Assembly: GCF_015500075.1 (NCBI RefSeq)
Contig: NZ_CP045496.1
Location: 1,488,001 to 1,552,000 of the forward strand
Origin: Mesorhizobium sp. INR15
GTDB lineage: Bacteria > Pseudomonadota > Alphaproteobacteria > Rhizobiales > Rhizobiaceae
DNA: 64,000 nucleotides
Direction: 5' to 3'
Of the stretch, positions 1 to 8,102 are shown in pieces. The first letter of the stretch is position 1. Every line of letters begins with the position of its first letter. Under the pieces are notes generated by a model. The model did no database searches. It worked only from the letters and a program-made list of their open reading frames with translations, and had not been told where the DNA came from. Both the position numbers and the translations under genes were made by a program.

Positions 1-188
1 TGGATGGCGAAAACCAAGGTTTGGCGGCGGATAGCCCGACCTCGCGGATCATGGAAGTGCTGCCGGTCGTGGGGCCATTTGCCCGTTTCCTGCCGTCCTT
101 TGATCTGGCGCCGGCGCACGCCGTCGCCGAGCTGATTGGCGCGGCGGCGGTTCCGCCCCTGCCTTTCAGTGGCCACACTGCCGGTTGA
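1..188 (+). CDS. tilS: C-terminal end of tRNA(Ile)-lysidine synthase (partial)
   Basis: An open frame enters from the left edge and stops with TGA at 186-188, giving about 61 residues with no start in the window. The tail reads as a proline/alanine-rich end (PVVGPFARFLPSFDLAPAH and onward). In Rhizobiales, tilS normally sits directly upstream of ftsH, after tolB-pal-ybgF, and the ftsH reading starts 125 bases later. The TilS C-terminus is poorly conserved, so the name rests mostly on position. If correct, the enzyme makes lysidine at position 34 of the AUA-reading tRNA(Ile). No catalytic residue lies in the visible part. Confidence 0.5.
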   Translation, partial: DGENQGLAADSPTSRIMEVLPVVGPFARFLPSFDLAPAHAVAELIGAAAVPPLPFSGHTAG

Positions 189-281
189 TCTTGGGCGAAA
201 GCTTAACCGAGACATGCTGTTATGCTTGGCAAGGGGAGGCGCTCTCCCTATGTTAGGCTCAAGTTTCCTCTTATGACGCGT

Positions 282-295
282 GTCCGCTCGCGGAC
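282..295 (+). promoter_or_regulatory. Hairpin in the ftsH leader
   Basis: GTCCGC (282-287) and GCGGAC (290-295) form a perfect 6-bp stem just upstream of the chosen ftsH start at 313. It may affect ftsH translation or be incidental. Confidence 0.25.
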
Positions 296-312
296 GCCCA
301 ACGGGACAATTG

Positions 313-2238
313 ATGAATCCGAATTATCGCAATCTCGCGCTCTGGGCGATCATAGCGGTCCTGCTCATTGCCCTGTTCAATCTCTTCCAGACGCCGCAGA
401 CGCGTGGAGCCTCGAGCGATGTGCCTTATTCGCAGTTCCTGCAGGATGTCGCGGCGGGCCGTGTGAAGACGGTGACCATCGCGGGCGCCCGCATCACCGG
501 CACCTACACGGACAATGCCAGCGGCTTCCAGACCTATTCGCCGGGGGATCCGTCGCTGGTCTCGAGGCTGCAGGACAAGAATGTCACCATCAATGCGCGT
601 CCGGAGAATGATGGTTCCGGCTCGCTGTTCTCGATGCTCATTTCCTGGTTGCCGATGATCCTGATCCTCGGCGTATGGATCTTTTTCATGCGGCAGATGC
701 AGTCCGGTTCCGGCCGCGCCATGGGTTTTGGCAAGTCGAAGGCCAAGCTTTTGACCGAAGCGCATGGCCGCGTCACATTCCAGGATGTTGCCGGCGTCGA
801 TGAGGCCAAGGAAGATCTGGAAGAGATCGTCGAATTCCTGCGCGACCCGCAGAAGTTCCAGCGGCTCGGCGGCAAGATTCCGCGCGGCGTGCTGCTCGTC
901 GGCCCTCCGGGAACCGGCAAGACGCTGCTCGCCCGCTCGGTTGCCGGCGAAGCCAATGTGCCATTCTTCACCATTTCGGGCTCCGACTTCGTCGAGATGT
1001 TTGTCGGCGTCGGCGCGAGCCGTGTCCGCGACATGTTCGACCAGGCCAAGAAGAACGCGCCTTGCATCATCTTCATCGACGAAATCGATGCCGTCGGCCG
1101 TCATCGCGGCGCCGGTCTCGGTGGCGGCAATGATGAGCGCGAGCAGACGCTGAACCAGCTGCTGGTCGAGATGGATGGTTTCGAGTCCAACGAGAGCATC
1201 ATCCTGATCGCCGCCACCAACAGGCCCGACGTGCTCGACCCGGCGCTGCTGCGTCCAGGCCGCTTCGACCGCCAGGTCGTGGTGCCGAACCCCGACATCG
1301 TTGGCCGCGAGAAGATCCTCAAGGTGCATGTGCGCAACGTGCCGCTGGCGCCGAATGTCGACCTCAAGGTCATCGCGCGCGGCACGCCGGGCTTCTCTGG
1401 TGCCGACCTGATGAACCTCGTCAACGAATCCGCCCTGATGGCGGCGCGGCGCAACAAGCGCCTCGTCACCATGGCCGAATTCGAGGACGCCAAGGACAAG
1501 ATCATGATGGGCGCGGAGCGCCGCTCGTCGGCGATGACGATGGCCGAGAAGGAGCTTACCGCCTATCACGAAGCTGGCCATGCCATCCTGGCGCTCAACG
1601 TGCCGTCGGCCGATCCGCTGCACAAGGCGACGATCATTCCGCGCGGCCGGGCGCTCGGTATGGTCATGCAGTTGCCGGAAGGCGACCGTTATTCGATGAG
1701 CTACAAATACATGATCTCGCGTCTGGCGATCATGATGGGTGGCCGCGTTGCCGAGGAGTTCAAGTTCGGCAAGGAGAACATCACCTCCGGCGCTTCCTCG
1801 GATATCGAGCAGGCAACTAAGCTGGCGCGCGCCATGGTGACGCGCTGGGGCTTCTCCGACAAGCTCGGCCATGTTGCCTATGGCGATAACCAGGAAGAAG
1901 TGTTCCTGGGCCACTCGGTGGCGCGCACGCAGAATGTCTCGGAAGAGACGGCGCAGATCATCGATGCCGAAGTGCGCCGCCTGATCGATGAAGCCTATTC
2001 GTCGGCGAAGTCCATCCTGACCAAGAAGAAGAAGGAATGGATCACGTTGGCGCAGGGATTGCTGGAATACGAGACGCTGTCAGGCGAAGAGATCAAGCAG
2101 CTGATTGCGGGCAACAAGCCGGCGCGCGACCTTGGCGACGACACGCCGACAAGCCGTGGCTCGGCGGTGCCGAAATCCGGTCGCCGCAAAAAGGGTACCG
2201 AGCCCGAAGGCGGGATGGAGCCGCAGCCGCAAGGCTGA
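313..2238 (+). CDS. ftsH: ATP-dependent zinc metalloprotease FtsH
   Basis: Membrane-bound AAA+ protease that degrades unassembled membrane proteins and short-lived regulators. The 641-residue reading has a membrane segment at about 9-27, a periplasmic stretch, a second membrane segment at about 107-127, Walker A GPPGTGKT at 197-204, Walker B IIFIDEID at 252-259, and the zinc motif HEAGH at 419-423 with the probable third ligand Asp497. Length and order match the family. The start at 313 (MNPNYRNLALW) is preferred to an in-frame GTG at 280 because the hydrophobic N-terminus then begins as in other FtsH proteins. The C-terminal tail is basic and low-complexity. A strong hairpin terminator follows directly. 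Confidence 0.97.
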   Translation: MNPNYRNLALWAIIAVLLIALFNLFQTPQTRGASSDVPYSQFLQDVAAGRVKTVTIAGARITGTYTDNASGFQTYSPGDPSLVSRLQDKNVTINARPENDGSGSLFSMLISWLPMILILGVWIFFMRQMQSGSGRAMGFGKSKAKLLTEAHGRVTFQDVAGVDEAKEDLEEIVEFLRDPQKFQRLGGKIPRGVLLVGPPGTGKTLLARSVAGEANVPFFTISGSDFVEMFVGVGASRVRDMFDQAKKNAPCIIFIDEIDAVGRHRGAGLGGGNDEREQTLNQLLVEMDGFESNESIILIAATNRPDVLDPALLRPGRFDRQVVVPNPDIVGREKILKVHVRNVPLAPNVDLKVIARGTPGFSGADLMNLVNESALMAARRNKRLVTMAEFEDAKDKIMMGAERRSSAMTMAEKELTAYHEAGHAILALNVPSADPLHKATIIPRGRALGMVMQLPEGDRYSMSYKYMISRLAIMMGGRVAEEFKFGKENITSGASSDIEQATKLARAMVTRWGFSDKLGHVAYGDNQEEVFLGHSVARTQNVSEETAQIIDAEVRRLIDEAYSSAKSILTKKKKEWITLAQGLLEYETLSGEEIKQLIAGNKPARDLGDDTPTSRGSAVPKSGRRKKGTEPEGGMEPQPQG

Positions 2239-2260
2239 CCAGGACCATCGAATTCAAAGA

Positions 2261-2290
2261 AACGCCGCGGCTTCAAACCCGCGGCGTTTT
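2261..2290 (+). terminator. Rho-independent terminator after ftsH
   Basis: A 10-bp inverted repeat, AACGCCGCGG / CCGCGGCGTT, closes an 8-nt loop and is followed by TT, 22 bases after the ftsH stop. Confidence 0.8.
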
Positions 2291-2310
2291 GCTATCCGCC
2301 ACGGACCTTG

Positions 2311-2445
2311 TCACAGACTGTGCCGCGCGGGAGCGCTTGCCTCGCCGGCGCGTTGACCGCCCGTCCTGCCGGCATGTTGCTTGCCCCATCTGGCGAGCGG
2401 GATCAGGGCATTGTCCAGCTCCACACCGAATTCGGTGATTGATCG
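2311..2445 (-). pseudogene. C-terminal remnant of an HxlR-family transcriptional regulator
   Basis: Reading the minus strand, the frame ending at TGA 2313-2311 gives SITEFGVELDNALIPLARWG and then a basic tail. This matches the end of the HxlR winged-helix domain (pattern TEFG-x-L-x-x-x-L-x-x-L-x-x-WG). There is no start codon and the recognition helices are absent, so it is a fragment of roughly 45 residues. It abuts, head to head, a truncated oxidoreductase fragment on the other strand. HxlR genes are often divergent from oxidoreductase genes, so one deletion removing both 5' ends would explain the junction. The family call rests on a short motif. Confidence 0.6.
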
Positions 2446-3162
2446 AGGACGCCGTGAGATCGAGCCGGCTCATCGTGGTCTGCCTCCTCGTCTACGACAC
2501 GGTCCATGAGGTATTTGGGCCCGCGCAAGAAGGACTGGCGGGGCGAACGCTGGTCAATCTCAATGGCACGCAGGGCAGGCGCGGGCCATGGCGTCATGGG
2601 CCGACAGGCTTGGTGCCGATTATGTCGACGGCGGCATCATCGCCGTGCCGCCGATGATCGGCCGGCCGGAGGCGTTGATCCTTTACAGTGGCTCCAAGCA
2701 AGGCTTTGACCGCCATGCCGAACAACTCGGCGCGATTGGCACAGCCAGATATCTCGGTGAGGACGCCGGGTTGGCGCCGCTTTATGACATTTCGCTGCTG
2801 GGGGGATGTATGGCTTGTTCGCAGGCGTGATGCACGCGTTGGCGTTGGTCGGGACCTCGAAAGTTCCAGCAAGCGAATTCATGCCGCTGCTGATGTCCTG
2901 GCTTGCGGCCATGCAGGGCGGATTGCCGAAATGGGCTGAGCAGATCGACGCGGGCGATCACGCCAGCGATGTGGCGTCCAACCTCGGCATGCAGGCCGAA
3001 GCTTATATCAACCTGATTGATGCAAGCAGCGAGGCAGGCATCAGCACCGAACTCGTGCTGCCGATGCAGGGCCTGATGAAGCGCGGTGTGGCCGCTGGCA
3101 AGGCCAATGCCGATCTTACAAGCCTTGTCGGCCTTTTGCGGTCGCCACGGCCCGCGGCCTGA
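2446..3162 (+). pseudogene. Frameshifted, 5'-truncated imine reductase / 6-phosphogluconate-dehydrogenase-like oxidoreductase
   Basis: Three pieces in three different frames line up as one protein. First is RLIVVCLLVYDTVHEVFGPA followed by LAGRTLVNLN (about 2460-2565). Second is the piece from 2588 containing ADYVDGGIIAVPPMIGRPEA. Third is the piece from 2806 to 3162 containing YGLFAGVMHALALVGTSKVP and a helical C-terminus. Together they resemble the NAD(P)-binding plus helical domains of imine-reductase-type beta-hydroxyacid dehydrogenases. The N-terminal GxGxxG nucleotide loop is missing, one frameshift falls near 2570 and another in the G-run near 2800-2806. With three lesions this is almost certainly not functional. 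Confidence 0.8.
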
Positions 3163-3180
3163 GATGTAGAGAGCGCAAAC

Positions 3181-3214
3181 AAAAGCCCACGAGGCGGATG
3201 CCTCGCGGGCTTTT
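3181..3214. terminator. Bidirectional hairpin terminator
   Basis: AAAAGCCC-A-CGAGGC, loop GGAT, GCCTCG-C-GGGCTTTT. It has A-rich and T-rich flanks, so it can serve both the dead plus-strand gene ending at 3162 and the minus-strand gene ending at 3239. Confidence 0.8.
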
Positions 3215-3238
3215 GTTCTTCTGTTCTGCTTGCGGCGA

Positions 3239-4093
3239 TCAGCCTTTCAGCTTGGCGTTGCAGAGGCTGTAGAAGCCGCCGCCCTTCTGGATCCACTTCA
3301 GGCCGCCGAGCGCATTGGCGTCCTTGAGGACATAATACTGGTCAAGGCAGGTGTGCATGCGGCCCTTGCCGGGGGTCTCGGTGGCGTATTTCGCCGCGAT
3401 AGCAGCCGGGAAGGTGACGCCCTTCGGCGCGGCTGTCGTCGGCTTCGCAGGCTCGTTTGTGTAGCTGGCTTCGCTCGGAGCCGGGACGCTGTCGTCGTCC
3501 GATGCGCCGGCGCCGCATTCAGTCTTGCGGAAGTCGTTCCACTTCATGCCTTTCAGCGTGTTGCCCGTCTTCGCCGCCTGATACTTGGTGCTGCATTCCG
3601 CCATGGTCAGGCTCTTGCCACCCGCGGCAGGAGCGGTCGTGGTCGCGGCCGCCTTTGTGGTCGCGGGCTTCGTATCAGCCGCTGCCGTCGCTCCGGCAGC
3701 GCACTCGGCCTTGCGGAAATCATTCCATTTCATGCCGTTCAACGTGCCGGCAGCCTTCGCGGCCTGGTACTTGGTGCTGCACTCTTTCGCGGTCAGGCCC
3801 TTGGCGGCGCTGTCAGCAGGCGCGGCGGCAACTGCCTTGGCTGCCTTGGCGGGTTTTGTTTCGGCCGCCTTGGTGGCAGCCGGCTTGGTGGCGTCCGTCG
3901 CGGCGGCGGCGGCGTCGGTGCCGCACTGCGCCTTGCGGAACTGGTTCCAGTTCTGGCCGGCGAGTGTCCCCGCGTCCTTGGCGGCGTTGTACTTGGTGCT
4001 GCACTCGGCCATGGTCAGCGCGTTGGCTGGCGCGGCGAGGAACAGGGTAACGACGGCGAGGCCCGTCAAAGTGGCAAGTCGGTGGATGAGCAT
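3239..4093 (-). CDS. Secreted protein with three to four Cys-flanked tandem repeats
   Basis: The 284-residue protein begins with a signal peptide (MLIHRLATLTGLAVVTLFLA, cleavage near APANA). Three near-identical repeats follow, each of the form LTMAECSTKYQAAKAAGTL then a short turn and WNDFRKAEC. They are separated by Ala/Lys/Pro-rich linkers of about 25-40 residues. The C-terminus (MHTCLDQYYVLKDANALGG, then KW and a final Cys) looks like a diverged fourth copy. Each repeat has one Cys near each end, which fits a small disulfide-closed helical hairpin. I cannot name the family or assign a function. It is monocistronic, with terminators on its 3' side, and probably periplasmic. Confidence 0.8.
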   Translation of the reverse strand: MLIHRLATLTGLAVVTLFLAAPANALTMAECSTKYNAAKDAGTLAGQNWNQFRKAQCGTDAAAAATDATKPAATKAAETKPAKAAKAVAAAPADSAAKGLTAKECSTKYQAAKAAGTLNGMKWNDFRKAECAAGATAAADTKPATTKAAATTTAPAAGGKSLTMAECSTKYQAAKTGNTLKGMKWNDFRKTECGAGASDDDSVPAPSEASYTNEPAKPTTAAPKGVTFPAAIAAKYATETPGKGRMHTCLDQYYVLKDANALGGLKWIQKGGGFYSLCNAKLKG

Positions 4094-4459
4094 AGCGTTT
4101 CTCCGTTGCAGCAGCCCATGGTACGTCCCTGCAAATCAATAGCGTTCAACGATCGGTTGCGCCAGATGCCAAGTGAGGCATAAACCCGGGAAAAGCGGTC
4201 TGCTCCCGATAAGGTGATGAAATTGTTGCCCGTTGAGCGCCTCTGGCCAAGATTTTCCAGGTGCATCCACGCTGAGCGACTCGCATAGCTGGTATATTGC
4301 CGAGAGACACTCACGCTGTGATAGACTGCGACAGTGCAATGTGCGGTGCGAAACAATGATTTTCTAAGGATTGGTAACATACAATCACACATTGTGATCG
4401 GAAGGCGCCGGCTAATTGTGGCAAGACGCGCCGGGTAAAATTATCGGGAACTGACTGGC
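4094..4459. other. Intergenic region between the repeat protein and glmM
   Basis: 366 bases without a credible gene. Divergent promoters must lie here. The clearest structure is the 15-bp dyad ATCACA-CAT-TGTGAT at 4384-4398, overlapped by ACAAT-N5-ATTGT at 4381-4395. Nothing else stands out. Confidence 0.6.
4381..4398. promoter_or_regulatory. Overlapping dyads, possible operator
   Basis: ATCACA (4384-4389) and TGTGAT (4393-4398) are perfect inverted copies 3 bp apart. ACAAT/ATTGT (4381-4395) overlaps them. They lie 60-80 bp upstream of glmM. The half-site order is the reverse of a CRP site, so I do not assign a regulator. Confidence 0.3.
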
Positions 4460-5812
4460 ATGGCAGGGAATTATTTCGGCACCGACGGCATTCGCGGGCG
4501 CGCCAACAAGTTTCCGATGACGGCGGAGATCGCCATGCGAGTGGGCATGGCCGCGGGCCTGTCTTTCCAGCGCGGCAGCCATCGCCATCGTGTCGTGCTT
4601 GGCAAGGACACCAGGCTTTCCGGCTACATGATCGAGAACGCCATGGTGGCCGGCCTTTGCGCCGCCGGCATGGACGTGTTCCTGCTTGGCCCGATCCCGA
4701 CCCCCGCGGTCGCGATGCTGGTGCGTTCGCTGCGGGCCGACATCGGCGTCATGATCTCGGCTTCGCACAATCCTTATTACGACAATGGCATCAAGCTGTT
4801 CGGCCCGGACGGCTACAAGCTCTCCGATGAGATCGAAGAGCGCATCGAGGCCATGCTCGACAAGGATATCGAATTGGGGCTGGCCGACTCGGATGGACTT
4901 GGACGGGCCAAGCGCGTTGATGGCGTGCACGACCGCTATATCGAATTCGCCAAACGCACCCTGCCGCGCTCGATGTCGCTTTCGGGCTTGAGAATTGTGG
5001 TCGATTGCGCCAATGGCGCCGCCTACAAGGTTGCGCCAGCGGCGCTCTGGGAACTCGGCGCCGAGGTCATTGCGCTCAACGTCGAACCCAACGGCTTCAA
5101 CATCAACAAGGAATGCGGTTCGACCCATCCGGCCGGCTTGCAGAAGAAGGTGCACGAAGTGCGCGCCGACATCGGCATTGCGCTGGATGGCGATGCCGAT
5201 CGCGTTGTCATCGTCGACGAGAATGGTGCCATCGTCGACGGCGACCAGATCATGGCGCTGATCGCCGAGTCCTGGCACCAGAGCGGGCGGCTTGCCGGCG
5301 GTGGCGTGGTTTCGACGGTGATGTCCAATCTCGGCCTTGAGCGTTTCCTTGGCGACATGAACCTGCAATTGCACCGCACCAAGGTCGGCGACCGCTATGT
5401 CGTCGAGCATATGCGCGCGCATGGCTTGAATGTCGGTGGCGAGCAGTCGGGGCATATCGTGCTGTCTGATTTCTCGACCACCGGCGATGGTCTTGTCTCG
5501 GCGCTGCAGGTGCTTGCCTGCATCAAGCGGCAGAACCGGCCGGTCAGCGAATTGTCCAGGAAATTCGAACCGGTGCCGCAGCTTTTGAAGAACGTCCAGA
5601 TTTCCGGCGGCAAGCCGCTGGAGGAAACCCTCGTGAAGGCCGCGATTGAGGAAGGCCGCAATCGCCTCGGCAAGTCCGGGCGTCTGGTCATCCGGCCTTC
5701 CGGCACCGAGCCGCTGATCCGCGTCATGGCCGAAGGCGACGATCCGCAGCTGGTCGAGGCGGTTGTCAACGACATCGTAGGGGTCATTTCCGAAACACGC
5801 AGCGCCGCCTGA
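4460..5812 (+). CDS. glmM: Phosphoglucosamine mutase
   Basis: Converts glucosamine-6-phosphate to glucosamine-1-phosphate for UDP-GlcNAc, peptidoglycan and LPS synthesis in the cytoplasm. The 450 residues match the family length. The N-terminus YFGTDGIRG is diagnostic. The phosphoserine loop is MISASHNP with catalytic Ser102, the metal loop is DGDADR, and the phosphate-binding loop near the C-terminus is RPSGTEP. It lies downstream of ftsH, as usual in Rhizobiales, but the two are separated here by the decayed genes and the secreted repeat protein. Confidence 0.97.
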   Translation: MAGNYFGTDGIRGRANKFPMTAEIAMRVGMAAGLSFQRGSHRHRVVLGKDTRLSGYMIENAMVAGLCAAGMDVFLLGPIPTPAVAMLVRSLRADIGVMISASHNPYYDNGIKLFGPDGYKLSDEIEERIEAMLDKDIELGLADSDGLGRAKRVDGVHDRYIEFAKRTLPRSMSLSGLRIVVDCANGAAYKVAPAALWELGAEVIALNVEPNGFNINKECGSTHPAGLQKKVHEVRADIGIALDGDADRVVIVDENGAIVDGDQIMALIAESWHQSGRLAGGGVVSTVMSNLGLERFLGDMNLQLHRTKVGDRYVVEHMRAHGLNVGGEQSGHIVLSDFSTTGDGLVSALQVLACIKRQNRPVSELSRKFEPVPQLLKNVQISGGKPLEETLVKAAIEEGRNRLGKSGRLVIRPSGTEPLIRVMAEGDDPQLVEAVVNDIVGVISETRSAA

Positions 5813-5860
5813 TCCGGTGCGCCTGCAAGGGCGCCGCGCCGCAAACGCCTCGCCTGCTCA

Positions 5861-5890
5861 AAGCCCGCTTTCTTGGCGGGCTTTTTTGTT
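5861..5890 (+). terminator. Terminator after glmM
   Basis: AAGCCCGC, loop TTTCTT, GGCGGGCTT followed by a T-rich run. Confidence 0.8.
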
Positions 5891-5956
5891 GGCTCACGGC
5901 AAGTCTCGCGAGTCGAAAAGGCAGATTTGAATCCTTCGAATTTTAGGGATTCGTGG

Positions 5957-5984
5957 TTAAGCAACAGGGTTAAATGCCTTTTAA
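5957..5984. promoter_or_regulatory. Candidate CtrA sites: TTAA-N9-TTAA-N7-TTAA
   Basis: TTAA occurs at 5957-5960, 5970-5973 and 5981-5984. The last two form the exact TTAA-N7-TTAA pattern of the CtrA response regulator, 84-98 bases upstream of the Omp start at 6068. A mirrored array stands before the paralogue at 7120. That CtrA binds here is inference. Confidence 0.45.
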
Positions 5985-6067
5985 CCTTTGCAATTCATTA
6001 TCCACGACTGAAAGCCAATCTCATTCGGACGGGATCGCCGATCCGAGGGTTCTTAGGGGTGACAAGC

Positions 6068-6919
6068 ATGTTCAATACAGTAAGAAAGGCTCTGTTCGCC
6101 GCACTGTTCGTGGGCGTCGCAGGGCCGGTGTTCGCAGCCGACCTCGCTGAGCCACCGGTGGTCGAAGAGGCACCGCCACAGGCCGTCTACCAGGAGCCCG
6201 TCGCCGAGTATGGCGGCTGGTATATTCGTGGCGACGTCGGCTATCACTGGTCGAAATTCGGCGGTTCGGATTACACGACCTACGGCCCGACACCGCCGCA
6301 GCTTACCGGATCGTTTGATACCGCCAACCTGAAGGGCGCTTTCTCCGTCGGTGGCGGCGTCGGCTACCAGATCAACCAGCACTTCCGCACCGATCTGACG
6401 GCGGACTGGATGTTCAGCTCGAAATTCAGCGGCTCGACCAATGGCTTCTGCGGAGTGGCGCAAGATCCCTGCACCTCGAGTGACAGCACCTCGTATTCGG
6501 CGCTGCTGCTTCTGGCCAACGCCTATGTCGACATAGGCACCTGGCATGGCGTGACGCCTTATGTCGGCGCCGGCATCGGCGGTGCCTGGATGAAGTGGGA
6601 CACGCTGCACAACACCGATCTCGACGGCTCGTTCGAACATAGTGGTGGCAAGGGCTGGCGCTTTGCCTATGCCCTCATGGCCGGTGCCTCCTACTGCCTG
6701 ACCGATCGGGTCAAGCTCGATGTCGGCTACCGTTTCAGCCACATCAACGGCGGCAGGATGTTCGACTATGCCTCGGACAGCAACGTTGGCCCCGGTTACG
6801 ACCATGGCATCAGCAATCACGAAGTGCGCGGCGGCCTGCGCTATCAGTTCGGCCGGTCGGATTGCGCGCCGGCACCGGAGCCCTACCAGCCCGAACCCGA
6901 GCCGATTTACACCAAGTAA
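6068..6919 (+). CDS. Outer-membrane beta-barrel protein (Omp25/31-like porin family)
   Basis: 283 residues. A signal peptide (FNTVRKALFAALFVGVAGPV, cleavage at FAADLAEPP) precedes a barrel of alternating aromatic strands. The first strand reads GGWYIRGDVGYHWSKFGG and the protein ends in strand GGLRYQFG with a Pro/Glu-rich tail (PEPYQPEPEPIYTK). This matches the opacity/Omp25-type eight-stranded barrels abundant in Rhizobiales. The frame is open back to 5873, but the ATG at 6068 is chosen because the signal peptide begins there. A paralogue follows at 7120. Some relatives anchor the envelope to peptidoglycan. Function here is not determined. Confidence 0.88.
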   Translation: MFNTVRKALFAALFVGVAGPVFAADLAEPPVVEEAPPQAVYQEPVAEYGGWYIRGDVGYHWSKFGGSDYTTYGPTPPQLTGSFDTANLKGAFSVGGGVGYQINQHFRTDLTADWMFSSKFSGSTNGFCGVAQDPCTSSDSTSYSALLLLANAYVDIGTWHGVTPYVGAGIGGAWMKWDTLHNTDLDGSFEHSGGKGWRFAYALMAGASYCLTDRVKLDVGYRFSHINGGRMFDYASDSNVGPGYDHGISNHEVRGGLRYQFGRSDCAPAPEPYQPEPEPIYTK

Positions 6920-6945
6920 TCGCTTCGAAATTTCCCAGAATTGCG

Positions 6946-6978
6946 AACCGCCCCGGCAACAGCCGGGCGGTTTTTTTG
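6946..6978 (+). terminator. Terminator after the first Omp gene
   Basis: AACCGCCCCGGC / GCCGGGCGGTT-type stem with a short AACA loop, then a run of seven or more T. Confidence 0.85.
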
Positions 6979-7024
6979 TTTGCGCTGCCCGACGCGGAAT
7001 CATTTTGCTAACGCTCTGTTAGCC

Positions 7025-7052
7025 TTAACCGGCACTTAACCACTATGGTTAA
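7025..7052. promoter_or_regulatory. Candidate CtrA sites: TTAA-N7-TTAA-N9-TTAA
   Basis: TTAA at 7025-7028, 7036-7039 and 7049-7052. The first pair fits TTAA-N7-TTAA exactly. The spacing order is the mirror image of the array at 5957-5984. It lies 68-95 bases before the second Omp start. Confidence 0.45.
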
Positions 7053-7119
7053 CAATGCTCTTTGAAACGATGACTGTGCTCGCGATTGCGAACGCTGCCA
7101 CATCAGGGAGCCGGGGACC

Positions 7120-7989
7120 ATGACACTCAAATCGCGTATCGCGCTGGCGCTCGCCGCACTCGCCTTCCTGCCGCTGACGCCCGTGCTCGCGGCCGATTAC
7201 GACCCGCCAATCTATGTTGACCAGGCACCCGACTATCAGCCGGTCGAGGTCGGCTCCGGGTGGTATCTGCGCGGTGATGTCGGCTATGCTTTCAGTCATC
7301 CGTTCGACCATGAGATAGGGTCCGCAGGCGGGTCGGCCAACTTCACCTCCGACAGCAGCCTTTTCACCGGCAGTGTCGGCATGGGTTTCCACCTTAACGA
7401 CTATTTGCGGGTGGAACTGAATGGCGGCATTTTACCGACCAACCAGTTCAGCGACAACAATCTGATAACCAACGGCTGCGCAGGCACCACGAATATCGTG
7501 ATCAACTCTCCCGGTGGGGATATCATTGTTCCGCAGGCCGCGACAAAGGATTGCGTGGCGTCTAGCTATGGCACCAACAAAGCCTACGCCCTTATGGCCA
7601 ATGGCTACGTGGACCTTGGCACCTATGTCGGGATCACGCCCTACCTCGGTGGTGGCCTCGGGCTCTCCTACAATAAGTATTTCAAGAGCATCGGTGAGCG
7701 CAATTGCATCAATGTGCCGTCGAATTCTACCGGCGCAGGTGGATTCGCTTGTAATGACCCAGCCGGATACAAAGGTCTCGAAGATTCAGAAGCGAAGTTT
7801 AATCTTGCCTACTCGATTGGCGCAGGCATTTCCTATCAGGTGAGTAAGAATGTATCGGTCGATCTCGGGTACGAATATTTTTCCGTCCCCAGCGCCAAAT
7901 ACGTTGCCTATGACGCCGGCACCTTCGGAATCCACAAAGGCATCAACTACCAAACAGTGAAGCTCGGCCTGCGCTACGACCTCTGGTAG
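7120..7989 (+). CDS. Outer-membrane beta-barrel protein, paralogue of the preceding gene
   Basis: 289 residues with a signal peptide (TLKSRIALALAALAFLPLTP, cleavage after VLA). The first strand, SGWYLRGDVGYAFSHPF, closely parallels the upstream paralogue. The terminal strand KLGLRYDLW ends in an aromatic residue, as expected for BAM-assembled barrels. An internal loop carries spaced Cys residues (NGCAG, KDCVA, RNCIN, FACND) that could form external disulfides and are mostly lacking in the neighbour. A purine-rich ribosome site (GGGAGCCGGGG) precedes the ATG. Probably a surface protein of the same Omp25/31-like family. A weak hairpin terminator follows. Confidence 0.88.
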   Translation: MTLKSRIALALAALAFLPLTPVLAADYDPPIYVDQAPDYQPVEVGSGWYLRGDVGYAFSHPFDHEIGSAGGSANFTSDSSLFTGSVGMGFHLNDYLRVELNGGILPTNQFSDNNLITNGCAGTTNIVINSPGGDIIVPQAATKDCVASSYGTNKAYALMANGYVDLGTYVGITPYLGGGLGLSYNKYFKSIGERNCINVPSNSTGAGGFACNDPAGYKGLEDSEAKFNLAYSIGAGISYQVSKNVSVDLGYEYFSVPSAKYVAYDAGTFGIHKGINYQTVKLGLRYDLW

Positions 7990-8010
7990 GCTTTCATCCT
8001 TGGAAGTCAC

Positions 8011-8040
8011 GGCGGCGGATCTTCGGGTCCGCCGTTTGCG
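8011..8040 (+). terminator. Probable terminator after the second Omp gene
   Basis: GGCGGA (8014-8019) pairs with TCCGCC (8028-8033). The tail GTTTGCGTTT is only moderately T-rich. Confidence 0.5.
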
Positions 8041-8102
8041 TTTGAGGTCACGGGGTTCTGATCAAAGACCGCCAGTATCCCGCGTGCGACAAAAACTTTC
8101 CT

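Noticed and set aside
271..1914. A 547-codon open frame on the minus strand opposite ftsH
   Set aside because: It is the shadow of a GC-rich gene: Arg/His/Asp-rich, no family features, and fully inside ftsH.
3230..4183. A plus-strand frame opposite the Cys-repeat protein
   Set aside because: Its apparent repeats are the complement of the real repeats, and the minus frame has a signal peptide and conserved Cys spacing.
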